DNA from: NS-11 sp036505795
GTDB lineage: Bacteria; Nitrospirota; Nitrospiria; Nitrospirales; NS-4
DNA length: 47,691 nucleotides
Assembly (NCBI GenBank): GCA_036505795.1
Contig: DASXSU010000103.1
Span: 1 to 47,691 of the forward strand
Direction of reading: 5' to 3'
Shown: positions 40,786 through 47,691 of the stretch, in pieces
Layout of the letters: each line of letters begins with the position of its first letter
Position numbering within the stretch: the first letter of the stretch is position 1
Notes under the pieces: model-generated
The model's database searches: none
Told to the model about the DNA's origin: nothing
The model's input: the letters and a program-made list of their open reading frames with translations, nothing else
Made by a program: the position numbers and the translations under genes

Positions 40786-42608
40786 TGTAAGCTCGCCAGC
40801 TTCGTCCGAGCCTGTTTGGATTCTTCAGACTTGGGGTAATCGGCGAGCAGCTTCTTCAGGACCGTTTTCGCCGCCGGCTTATCGTTCAGTTCTAAGAGCA
40901 CGAGAGCTTTTCGATAGAGGGCAATCGACGCCTTCCCGCTTCGCGGATGGTTTTGAATGACCTCCTCATAGGCGTTCAGACTTCTCGGATAGTCGCGTTT
41001 TTTAACATAGCATTCCGCAATCCAGAAATGAGCATTCGGCACCAGTATCGAATCCGGATACTGACTCAGAAAACTTCGAAACGAGGCCAGTGCGTTTTCG
41101 TATTGGTTCTGCTGAAACTCCTGGTAGGCATGTTCGTAGACGCTTTCCGGAGATACGGTTTGTTCCGTTGCGTGTTTCCCCGTCGCGCCTGCATTCGGTT
41201 GCCCGTCAGGCACCGGCCCCTGCACACTGCTGACGGTCCGGGGATTCTGCAATTGCTGGGCCAGCTTGTTCAGCGCGTCTCCATGCTCGTCAACCCGAGA
41301 CGCAAGCTTTCCGACGGACACTTCCAAGACCTGCTTTAAGTCCCCGACGGCGCGCGTGGTCTCGTTGACCGTGGTCATCGTCGCGTTGAGGCTCTTGGTC
41401 AAGCCCTCAAGCCGGGCTTCTGTCTCACCAGGGTTCCGAGAGGTCAGTTCGCCCACCCGGCCCTGCATCTCGCCGACTTTCCCTTGCAGGGTTTCCACGG
41501 ACTTCGCCAACATATTCACGTTTTGTGTGACGATATTGAGGTGTCCGGTGACGGCTTGGCCCTCGACGTCGAATCTTTTCCCCAACTTCTCCATCTTGGC
41601 GCTCTGTTCGGCTCCCTGCACCGTCATCACCCCGACTTTCTCCTCCATTTGTCCCGCAAGGCCCGTCATCCGGCGATCGATCTCGGCTGATCGGTCGGTG
41701 AGAGCATGCAGGACTTTCGTCAGGTCGGCCAATGACGTCTTCAATTGATCGACGCGGGGTCCCAGCGTACGGATTTGGCCGTCAGCCTGTTTCGTAACTT
41801 CGTCGAGTCTGGCGACCGATCCACCCTGCTGCTCCAGCTGCGTGGACAGCTTGCCGCCGATCGTCTTCACGGTGTCGCTCATCTGGGCAAGGCTCTTATC
41901 CAGCTCGGTCAGGCGTACGGCCAGGGTGTTCGTCGTCGTTCTCCCATCGTCCTCGACCTTCTTGATGCGCCCTTCGATCCGGCGATCTTGCGAGTCCAGA
42001 CGATCATCGATCTTGGCCCCGAGGGTCTTCAGCATGTCTTGAATCCGGCTCGTCGCCGCCGCTTCCCGCTTATCGATCGTCTCGAGGCGTCCCTCAACTT
42101 TACCGAGCTGCTGATCAACTTTGGCAAGCTGCTGATCCACGCGCGTGACCTGCTGATCAAGTTTCGCCGTCTGCTTCTGGTCCAAGGTCGCCAGCCACTG
42201 TTGAGCGTTCTGCTGCAAGCCGCTCACTTGATCTTCCACTTTTCCCTGCAGGCTCTCAGTATCCCTCTTGGCCCGCTCAAGGCGGCCTTCGAGCTTCGTC
42301 AGATCCATCTCACGAAAGCCGCGCAGATCGCTGTTCAGCTTGGCGGCCAGCTCTCTGGTCTGGGACTGTTCACGCTTGTTGTCCTCGATCAACTGTTCCA
42401 ACTTGGCGAGTGTCTTCTCCGCTTCCCGCTGGGTTTTCTTCAACTGCTCAATCTTGCTTTCCAAGGACGTCCGCACGGTTTCGGTTTGATCCTCCATCTT
42501 TCTGGACGTCTCTCTTAGGTCCTGACCCGTTGCGCAGCCTCCAAGGAGGATCAAAAGGACCGCGATCAGATACAGCTTAGGCGCAATGCAACGAGCGCTC
42601 GGTTTCAT
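40782..42608 (-). CDS. Giant coiled-coil CpoB/YbgF-like TPR lipoprotein (copy 1)
   Basis: The protein has 608 residues from the ATG at 42608, one base after pal ends; a longer frame upstream lies inside pal. The lipobox is LLGGC (Cys25). Residues ~30-460 are an almost unbroken coiled coil with repeated heptads (KLDQQVTRVDQQLAKVDQQL is an example). The last ~125 residues are TPRs nearly parallel to those of copy 2 (YEHAYQEFQQNQYENALASFRSFLSQYP). It looks like CpoB with a coiled coil lengthened several-fold, possibly spanning the periplasm. Its exact role is an inference from the tol-pal context. Confidence 0.88.
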   Translation of the reverse strand: MKPSARCIAPKLYLIAVLLILLGGCATGQDLRETSRKMEDQTETVRTSLESKIEQLKKTQREAEKTLAKLEQLIEDNKREQSQTRELAAKLNSDLRGFREMDLTKLEGRLERAKRDTESLQGKVEDQVSGLQQNAQQWLATLDQKQTAKLDQQVTRVDQQLAKVDQQLGKVEGRLETIDKREAAATSRIQDMLKTLGAKIDDRLDSQDRRIEGRIKKVEDDGRTTTNTLAVRLTELDKSLAQMSDTVKTIGGKLSTQLEQQGGSVARLDEVTKQADGQIRTLGPRVDQLKTSLADLTKVLHALTDRSAEIDRRMTGLAGQMEEKVGVMTVQGAEQSAKMEKLGKRFDVEGQAVTGHLNIVTQNVNMLAKSVETLQGKVGEMQGRVGELTSRNPGETEARLEGLTKSLNATMTTVNETTRAVGDLKQVLEVSVGKLASRVDEHGDALNKLAQQLQNPRTVSSVQGPVPDGQPNAGATGKHATEQTVSPESVYEHAYQEFQQNQYENALASFRSFLSQYPDSILVPNAHFWIAECYVKKRDYPRSLNAYEEVIQNHPRSGKASIALYRKALVLLELNDKPAAKTVLKKLLADYPKSEESKQARTKLASLQ

Positions 42609-42609
42609 G

Positions 42610-43593
42610 CTATTTCCCCGCCTCAAGGACGAGATGGGCGCGTCGGTTCCGCCAATAGCACGCCTCGTCCCGTTCCACACAGACTTGCCGTTCCTTGCCG
42701 TAACTCGTCACGCTGACCGGATTTCGGATTCCCAGGTCAGCTAAAAACCTTCGGGTTTCCTTCGCGCGCTTTTCTCCTAAGACCAGGTTATACTCGCGGC
42801 TGCCCCGGTCATCGCAATAGCCTTCGATAATCAGCTTCGCGTCCGGATTTTGTTTGAGAAACTCCGCGCTGTCCGCCAAATTTTTCTTGCCTTCGCTGGA
42901 AAGCGCCCATTTGTCGAACGCGAAATAAATATCGGCGAGCTCTTTGCGCTTCTCGTCGCGCTCCCTGCGCCGTTGAAGATCCTCCGGCTCTGCTTTTGTA
43001 ATCATCATCGGCGAGGTCTCGCCTAAACTCTCTGCGCCGGGACCCTTACTGAAGCCCTGCAATGGCCCGCTTCCAATCGGGCCGAGCGATTCAGTGGATC
43101 GGCCGGGGCTACCGGGCTCGCCGCCCTCCGGCCTACCCCCGATGCCGCCCTTTACGCCCGTGTCGCTCTTAGCCATCTGGTCCGGTGTCAAAGAGAAGTC
43201 GGTTCTGCCGCCGGATTTGTCACCTCCTCCGCCGGGCATGTCGGCTCTGTCTCCAGGTCTTTCGGTTGCGACCCCAGGAATTTCAGAGCGGCGCCCGCTA
43301 CGCCCCGGCTGCGAACCATTCGTTCCCTCTATGCCCGATCGCGATTCTCCCGGAGCCGGCTCAAAGTCAGAACCAGACTTTCCAGAGAGTCCCATGTCGC
43401 CTTTACCGCGCTGACCCCTGCCGTCGTCTGATGTCTGGCCCTTGCCGCCCCTCGACTTGGCTGAAGATTCCTGGCTCTCCAGCCCCGTCGACGTCGCTGA
43501 AACGTTTTTCTTGGAACACCCTCCAAACCCGAGGATTCCTATTAAGCCGGCGACAAGCACCCACTGTATGGATATCCTGGTTTGCCTTAGCAT
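42610..43593 (-). CDS. pal: Peptidoglycan-associated lipoprotein Pal with a long disordered linker
   Basis: The protein has 327 residues, about twice the usual length. The lipobox is GFGGC (Cys26). Residues ~27-195 are Gly/Ser/Pro/Arg-rich and without regular structure. The OmpA-type peptidoglycan-binding domain starts near 218 (IYFAFDKWALSSEGKKNL, then IIEGYCDDRGSREYNLVLGEKRA). Pal anchors the outer membrane to the wall and binds TolB. It follows tolB by 41 bases and has a Shine-Dalgarno AAGGAGGAG upstream. Confidence 0.94.
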   Translation of the reverse strand: MLRQTRISIQWVLVAGLIGILGFGGCSKKNVSATSTGLESQESSAKSRGGKGQTSDDGRGQRGKGDMGLSGKSGSDFEPAPGESRSGIEGTNGSQPGRSGRRSEIPGVATERPGDRADMPGGGGDKSGGRTDFSLTPDQMAKSDTGVKGGIGGRPEGGEPGSPGRSTESLGPIGSGPLQGFSKGPGAESLGETSPMMITKAEPEDLQRRRERDEKRKELADIYFAFDKWALSSEGKKNLADSAEFLKQNPDAKLIIEGYCDDRGSREYNLVLGEKRAKETRRFLADLGIRNPVSVTSYGKERQVCVERDEACYWRNRRAHLVLEAGK

Positions 43594-43634
43594 ACGTCTG
43601 ATCTCCTCCTTCGGTGCATTGTACTAGGTTTCAT

Positions 43635-44996
43635 TTAAGGAGCCGACCAAGCAGGATCGTCATTGTACGATCCATTCAAGGTCAAACGTTCCTGGTCGGT
43701 CCCTTCCAAGGTCATCATATAGATATCTCGGCGACCATCTCGGGTTGAACTGAATGCGATGTGGCGCCCGTCCGCCGCCCACGACGGGGACTCATCATTA
43801 CTGCTTCCCGAAGTCAATCGGCGCGTTTGCTGTCCGTCAGGACTGACGAGGCAGATCTTCAAGAGCCGGCGATCATCGCGACAGACATACGCGATCCAGT
43901 TTCCTTTGGGAGACCATGCCGCTGCCGTATTATAGCTTCCTTCGAAGGTCAATCGGCGGACATTTGAGCCGTCGGAACTCATGAGATAGATCTGCGGGCT
44001 TCCGCCGCGATCCGAGGTAAAGGCGATTTCCCGTCCCGTGGGGGACCAGGTCGGCGCGAGATCCGCGGCTCGATTGTCGGTGAGGCGCTCAAACTTCCGT
44101 GCGGACTTATCCACCTTATAGATTTCCGAATTGCCGGTGGTCGTGCTGGCGAATGCCAGCTCATTGCCGCTTGGCGACCATTCCGGAGTGATGTTCATCC
44201 CCGGAAATGCGGCGAGAGTCCGCCGTCGTCCGGTGGCAAGATCCAGTTCCTCAATCTGAGGATCATCGCCGCTCCGGTACGAGACAAACGCCAGTCGCCT
44301 CTTATCGGGCGACCATGTGGGCGCCAGGTTTAAGGAAAGATCATAGGTGAGCCGCCGAGGGTAGTGCCCGTCATAATCCATCAAAAACAGCTCCTTGCCT
44401 GAGTCCACTTCGGATACAAAGGCAATCCAACTGCGCGCGATGCCCTGCTCCCCTGTATACTGAAACACCACCTCGTCCGCGAGCCTGTGCATCATCGTGC
44501 GTGCCATTTTGGGAGGGCCCACGTACCGTTTGCCGCCCACGTCATCACCACGGAGAAAGTCGTACAGGGTTCCTTCGAGCACAGCATCCGTTCCCTTCGG
44601 GGAAAGAGTTCCCCAAATCTGCACAAGTAGCCCGGCATCACCAGCTCTACGAATAGCGTCCTGGGCCGGGCGCGAATTCACTTCAGGCTTGATCCCGAGG
44701 GCTTTTAATTCTCCCACCTCAAAAAGCAATGAGCGCCGCAGATCGGCTTTCAGAACGTCGGTCACGTTCTGGCTATCCCCGCGCAGGCTTTCCTTAAATG
44801 TGAAAACCGCGATGGGAATCTTTTTGATTTCTCCACGGGTGGCATCAATGAACACTTCCACCGCGTGGGAAGGCCAGAGCAGGGCACCCCCGATCAAAAC
44901 CGAGCAAGCGAGCGCCAACCCGAGCCAGCTCGGTCGCCCCATCGCTCTACGGGCCATCCCTGTGGAGCCCGCCCCTCTGACATGTTTTTGCCTCAT
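43635..44996 (-). CDS. tolB: Tol-Pal system beta-propeller protein TolB
   Basis: The protein has 453 residues. A long Sec signal ends near SHAVEV. The TolB N-terminal alpha/beta domain runs to about residue 190. A beta-propeller of PD40 repeats follows (LTYDLSLNLAPTWSPDKRRLAFVSYRSGDDPQI and five related units). TolB is the periplasmic partner of Pal. The start overlaps the tolA stop by four bases; an internal ATG at MARRAMGR would give a more usual signal length. Confidence 0.95.
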   Translation of the reverse strand: MRQKHVRGAGSTGMARRAMGRPSWLGLALACSVLIGGALLWPSHAVEVFIDATRGEIKKIPIAVFTFKESLRGDSQNVTDVLKADLRRSLLFEVGELKALGIKPEVNSRPAQDAIRRAGDAGLLVQIWGTLSPKGTDAVLEGTLYDFLRGDDVGGKRYVGPPKMARTMMHRLADEVVFQYTGEQGIARSWIAFVSEVDSGKELFLMDYDGHYPRRLTYDLSLNLAPTWSPDKRRLAFVSYRSGDDPQIEELDLATGRRRTLAAFPGMNITPEWSPSGNELAFASTTTGNSEIYKVDKSARKFERLTDNRAADLAPTWSPTGREIAFTSDRGGSPQIYLMSSDGSNVRRLTFEGSYNTAAAWSPKGNWIAYVCRDDRRLLKICLVSPDGQQTRRLTSGSSNDESPSWAADGRHIAFSSTRDGRRDIYMMTLEGTDQERLTLNGSYNDDPAWSAP

Positions 44997-46297
44997 GTTT
45001 TCCGTGTGTATTTGAAACTGGTGATGGCCTTAAAGTTCTCGCTCTTTAATTCTTCCGGGAGAGGGGGAAATTGTCGTTGATCCCGCAGGAGACTCTGGAT
45101 TGCCAAATCATACCCCCTGTTGCCGGAAGACTCTTGGACGGTGATGTTCTGGATAAGACCATTCGGACGGATTTCGATCAACACCAGCGTGGCCGAATCT
45201 CCCGCGGATTCCAACACGCGGCGAATCGACGCATTATAATCGGCGTTCCAGAGCCGATTAATCGCTGCTTCCAGCAGCGGACAGTACTGCTTCGCCTTGG
45301 GCGGACACCGCTCAAGCGTCACCGCCCGCGTCCCGCTAGGCGCGGCAAGAGACGCGACTTCGCGCGTCTGGGGAGGCGTGATCGGATGTTCTTTGGGGAG
45401 GGGACTCTCCTGAGAAGGTACCGGAGCCTTCGCGATCATGCGGGTCACTTCGTCTCGAAGTGAAGGCGCAGCGACTTGGGGTTGCGGGCGCTCGGTCTCT
45501 CGGGGAGACGGCAAAACCCCTGTAAGCGGGGTACGGACCGGCAGCTGCTTGAGCTGGGCTTTGATCTCCTCCGCGGTCTGAGAAGGTTTCAATGGGGTGA
45601 CGGCGCTCGCCGGCGTAGGCGGCGCCTGAGTCGACGGCTTGTTGATCGTATCTTCGAATTTCTGCAGCGCGTCCACGAGATTCTTGTCTACGGCCGGTTT
45701 CCCCTGAGCCTCATGACGGGGAACCGGGACTGAGGATGGCTGCGGGGCAGGTGAGTCCATCGGCAGGTCCGGTCGATGGAAGTCTTCTAAGGGGCTAAGC
45801 GGGCGCGGGGTCTCGGTCTTCATCGGTCTTGCGACCCGCGGTTCCGTCGGCGTCTGGGAAGGGGCCGGCTTGACTTCTTTCACTTCTTTAGGGAGCGCGA
45901 TCTCCCGCATATTTTGGTGCAGTAGATCGGACAAGCGTTCAGGCTTCGGAACCACGGGCTGCGCCTTCGGGGTCTCGGGCGCAGTGACCCGCGCGGGCAT
46001 CCGCTCCTTTGGGGGAGCGGGTATGGTGCGTTCTACCGGTGCGGGAGCCTGGTGTTTTGCCACAGGAGGCGTTACCGTCGGCGCAGGTTGCACGACCGGT
46101 GGACGCGCAATGTGCCGGACAGGAGGCGACGGGGAGATCAGCACGACCTGATACGATTCGATGGAGCGTGGCGGTATCTTCATGAAGGGAACGGCAGTCA
46201 GCAGAAGCAAGAGCAACAGATGGCCGGCGACCGAGACGACGGCCGTACGACGCATGTCCTGAGAGATCCCGATGATCATGGGCTCACTCGTGTCCAT
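44993..46297 (-). CDS. tolA: TolA/TonB-type energy transducer
   Basis: The protein has 434 residues. One membrane helix lies at ~18-38 (VVSVAGHLLLLLLLTAVPF). The long periplasmic part (~45-330) is Pro-rich (PAPVERTIPAPPKERMPAR and similar) rather than the Ala/Lys helix of E. coli TolA. The C-terminal ~100 residues have the TolA/TonB fold (YNASIRRVLESAGDSATLVLIEIRPNGLIQNITVQESSGN). Position between tolR and tolB assigns it as TolA, but the linker looks TonB-like. It transmits proton-motive force from TolQR to TolB-Pal. Confidence 0.9.
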   Translation of the reverse strand: MDTSEPMIIGISQDMRRTAVVSVAGHLLLLLLLTAVPFMKIPPRSIESYQVVLISPSPPVRHIARPPVVQPAPTVTPPVAKHQAPAPVERTIPAPPKERMPARVTAPETPKAQPVVPKPERLSDLLHQNMREIALPKEVKEVKPAPSQTPTEPRVARPMKTETPRPLSPLEDFHRPDLPMDSPAPQPSSVPVPRHEAQGKPAVDKNLVDALQKFEDTINKPSTQAPPTPASAVTPLKPSQTAEEIKAQLKQLPVRTPLTGVLPSPRETERPQPQVAAPSLRDEVTRMIAKAPVPSQESPLPKEHPITPPQTREVASLAAPSGTRAVTLERCPPKAKQYCPLLEAAINRLWNADYNASIRRVLESAGDSATLVLIEIRPNGLIQNITVQESSGNRGYDLAIQSLLRDQRQFPPLPEELKSENFKAITSFKYTRKT

Positions 46298-46395
46298 GCG
46301 CCTCCTCTAAACCACGCTCGCTCCTGTTGCGTGCGCGTTGCTCACAAAATTCAACGGTTGCCACCGATCCCTACGAATACCATTGTACTCTACTC

Positions 46396-46809
46396 TCAGC
46401 GCACTTGCTCTTCATGAAGTGGGTCGGTCACCATACCGAGTTTCTCGATCCCCGCCTTCTTGATCGAATCCATGACCTGCACGACGGTTCCGTAGGGAAC
46501 ATCACGGTCCGCTCGAAGAAACACGGAAACCTGAGGATTGCCCGATCGAAGGCTATGCAGCCGAGGCTGAAGCTCGATCAGCGGCACCAGCTCCTTGTCG
46601 AGATAGATTCTGCGGTCCCGTTCGACCGTTAACACCACCCGTTGCTCAGGCTTGATCGTATTCGTCGACGTCTGAGGCAAATTGATGTCCAACCCGCGAT
46701 ACAGCATGGGTGCGGTCACCATAAAGATCACCAGCAGCACAAGAACCACGTCCACCAACGGGACGACGTTGATCTCCGCCATGAATCGGGGGCGCTCGGT
46801 ATTGATCAT
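46396..46809 (-). CDS. tolR: Tol-Pal system protein TolR (ExbD family)
   Basis: From the ATG at 46809 the protein has 137 residues. The single membrane helix follows AEINVVPLVDVVLVLLVIFM and holds the essential Asp. The periplasmic domain ends GIEKLGMVTDP. TolR forms the proton channel with TolQ. It overlaps tolQ by four bases. A 98-base gap without a gene separates it from tolA. Confidence 0.95.
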   Translation of the reverse strand: MINTERPRFMAEINVVPLVDVVLVLLVIFMVTAPMLYRGLDINLPQTSTNTIKPEQRVVLTVERDRRIYLDKELVPLIELQPRLHSLRSGNPQVSVFLRADRDVPYGTVVQVMDSIKKAGIEKLGMVTDPLHEEQVR

Positions 46810-47525
46810 GGCTGCCTCGTGATGGCGGCCGGCCGGCGGCTTTCCAAGACATTCATCCACTCAATTCCAAAACGCTCCATGCGGGAGGCCTGACGACGGA
46901 CCCGACCTAAAAAGTAGTTGTAGGCGATCACGGCCGGAATCGCGGCGAACAATCCCGCCGCGGTGGCCACCAAGGCCTCGGCGACGCCGGGGGCTACGGC
47001 CGAAATGCTCGCGGTGCCCTGAACGCCGATTTCACGAAAAGCGTCGATAATGCCCAGCACCGTCCCTAATAACCCGATAAACGGCGTGATGTTGCCGGTC
47101 GTCGCCAGAAACGGCAGGTATGTCTCATTGCGGCTAATTTGTTCCTGGATGGCGTGGTCCAGAACACGTTCCAAATAATGCTGAGTCGGCGTGGCGTCGG
47201 CGTCCTCCACGGGCGCAGAGATTGGACGCCCCTTGATCGCCCCGTTACCCACAACCTGATAGCACTTCGCCACCTCCGCATAGATCGATGCCACGCCACT
47301 GGTACGATGCCGGTCGATCTTGCGGAACGCCTCGAGCGGGTCCTCGATTTTTTCAAAGGCGCGCAAGAAACGCTGGTCCGCTGATTCTTGATCCCGGAAG
47401 AATCGCCATTTGTAGAGGATCACCGCCCAGGACACGATCGAGAAAATTAGAAGGACAAAGAGAACAACCTTGGAAACAAGACTGAGCGAGGTGAGCAGCC
47501 CAAGCAAACCTGAACGAAAGAGCAT
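46806..47525 (-). CDS. tolQ: Tol-Pal system protein TolQ (ExbB/MotA family)
   Basis: The protein has 239 residues with three membrane helices (VVLFVLLIFSIVSWAVILYK near the N-terminus; two more around residues 140-210). TPFIGLLGTVLGIIDAFREIG and ATAAGLFAAIPAVIAYNYF are the ExbB/TolQ signatures. It is the first protein gene of the tol operon and begins about 50 bases after the tRNA-Asp gene on the same strand. Confidence 0.95.
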   Translation of the reverse strand: MLFRSGLLGLLTSLSLVSKVVLFVLLIFSIVSWAVILYKWRFFRDQESADQRFLRAFEKIEDPLEAFRKIDRHRTSGVASIYAEVAKCYQVVGNGAIKGRPISAPVEDADATPTQHYLERVLDHAIQEQISRNETYLPFLATTGNITPFIGLLGTVLGIIDAFREIGVQGTASISAVAPGVAEALVATAAGLFAAIPAVIAYNYFLGRVRRQASRMERFGIEWMNVLESRRPAAITRQP

Positions 47526-47576
47526 CGTGTGCGCGTAACCTCTTACGTTACCGAGTTACAGTCCATCGGTGGTAAA

Positions 47577-47655
47577 TGGCGGGGCCGACGGGATTTGAAC
47601 CCGCGACTTCCAGATTGACAATCTGGCGTCCTAAACCAGGCTGAACGACGGCCCC
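47577..47655 (-). tRNA. tRNA-Asp (anticodon GTC)
   Basis: On the minus strand the 5' end is GGGGCCG (47655 downward), pairing with CGGCCCC at the 3' end. The anticodon stem CCAGA/TCTGG encloses TTGTCAA, giving anticodon GTC. The T arm is GCGGG-TTCAAAT-CCCGT. Discriminator G (47580) and an encoded CCA (47577-47579) follow. It lies just upstream of tolQ in the same direction. Confidence 0.95.
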
Positions 47656-47691
47656 AGAAACAAAGTCGTGTGATACCGTGGTAGGCGGAAC

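Noticed and set aside
1..47691. CRISPR arrays, insertion sequences, integrases or phage genes
   Set aside because: No regularly spaced direct repeats, transposase motifs or terminal inverted repeats were seen anywhere in the window.

Overview
The window is about 57% GC, densely coded and free of mobile elements. It reads as a chromosomal segment of a Gram-negative, didermal bacterium. There is a complete Tol-Pal system, an outer-membrane porin, type IV pilus assembly genes and several lipoproteins. The combination of a molybdate uptake operon led by a porin, a multihaem cytochrome c, a sulfur-carrier cysteine cluster and the pilBCSR-ispE order best fits a Nitrospira-like member of the Nitrospirota. 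That assignment is from recall and was not checked by a search.

Layout. (1) 1-7.95 kb, minus strand: two housekeeping operons. The prs-rplY-pth-ychF operon has a near-consensus sigma70 promoter. The rpsF-ssb-rpsR-yceD-rpmF-plsX-fabH-SDR operon links ribosomal proteins to fatty-acid and phospholipid synthesis. (2) 7.97-15.2 kb, minus: pilB-pilC-pilS-pilR followed by ispE. (3) 15.25-15.8 kb: pgsA, divergent from (4) 15.95-21.08 kb, plus: an eight-gene operon of tightly coupled genes. It holds two ubiquitin-like sulfur carriers, two E1-like activating enzymes, a cysteine synthase, a threonine synthase, a NIL-domain protein and a JAMM peptidase. (5) 21.1-22.3 kb, minus: an unknown membrane protein and a 46-residue membrane microprotein behind a good sigma54-type promoter. 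(6) 22.5-27.15 kb, minus: an outer-membrane porin, then modA, an HTH-Mop regulator, modB and modC. (7) 27.2-30.65 kb, plus: a lipoprotein, an AhpD-like protein, ArsS and a pentahaem cytochrome c. (8) 30.7-33.1 kb, minus: arsR-arsI-arsC-acr3, with lower GC than its surroundings. (9) 33.18-47.66 kb, minus: a very long, tightly packed run tRNA-Asp, tolQ-tolR-tolA-tolB-pal-cpoB1-cpoB2-mutL-miaA-mtnP-pfkB-TPR lipoprotein-rodZ-cdd.

How the genes work together. The sulfur cluster encodes a route in which an E1-like enzyme adenylates the carrier C-terminus, the carrier becomes a thiocarboxylate, a PLP enzyme takes the sulfur, and the JAMM peptidase trims the carrier or releases the product. Both carriers here continue past their Gly-Gly. 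In the CysO homologue a C-rich, hairpin-forming DNA segment adds a 28-residue tail, so the JAMM enzyme may be needed to mature a precursor as well as to release cysteine. This is the most interesting feature of the window. Others are the sigma54 membrane-protein pair, the porin-led molybdate operon, the apparently leaderless arsR, and an extreme Tol-Pal module with a very long coiled-coil CpoB and a Pal with a long disordered linker. No intergenic stretch exceeds 300 bases; the longest, 22230-22512, holds a terminator and a promoter.
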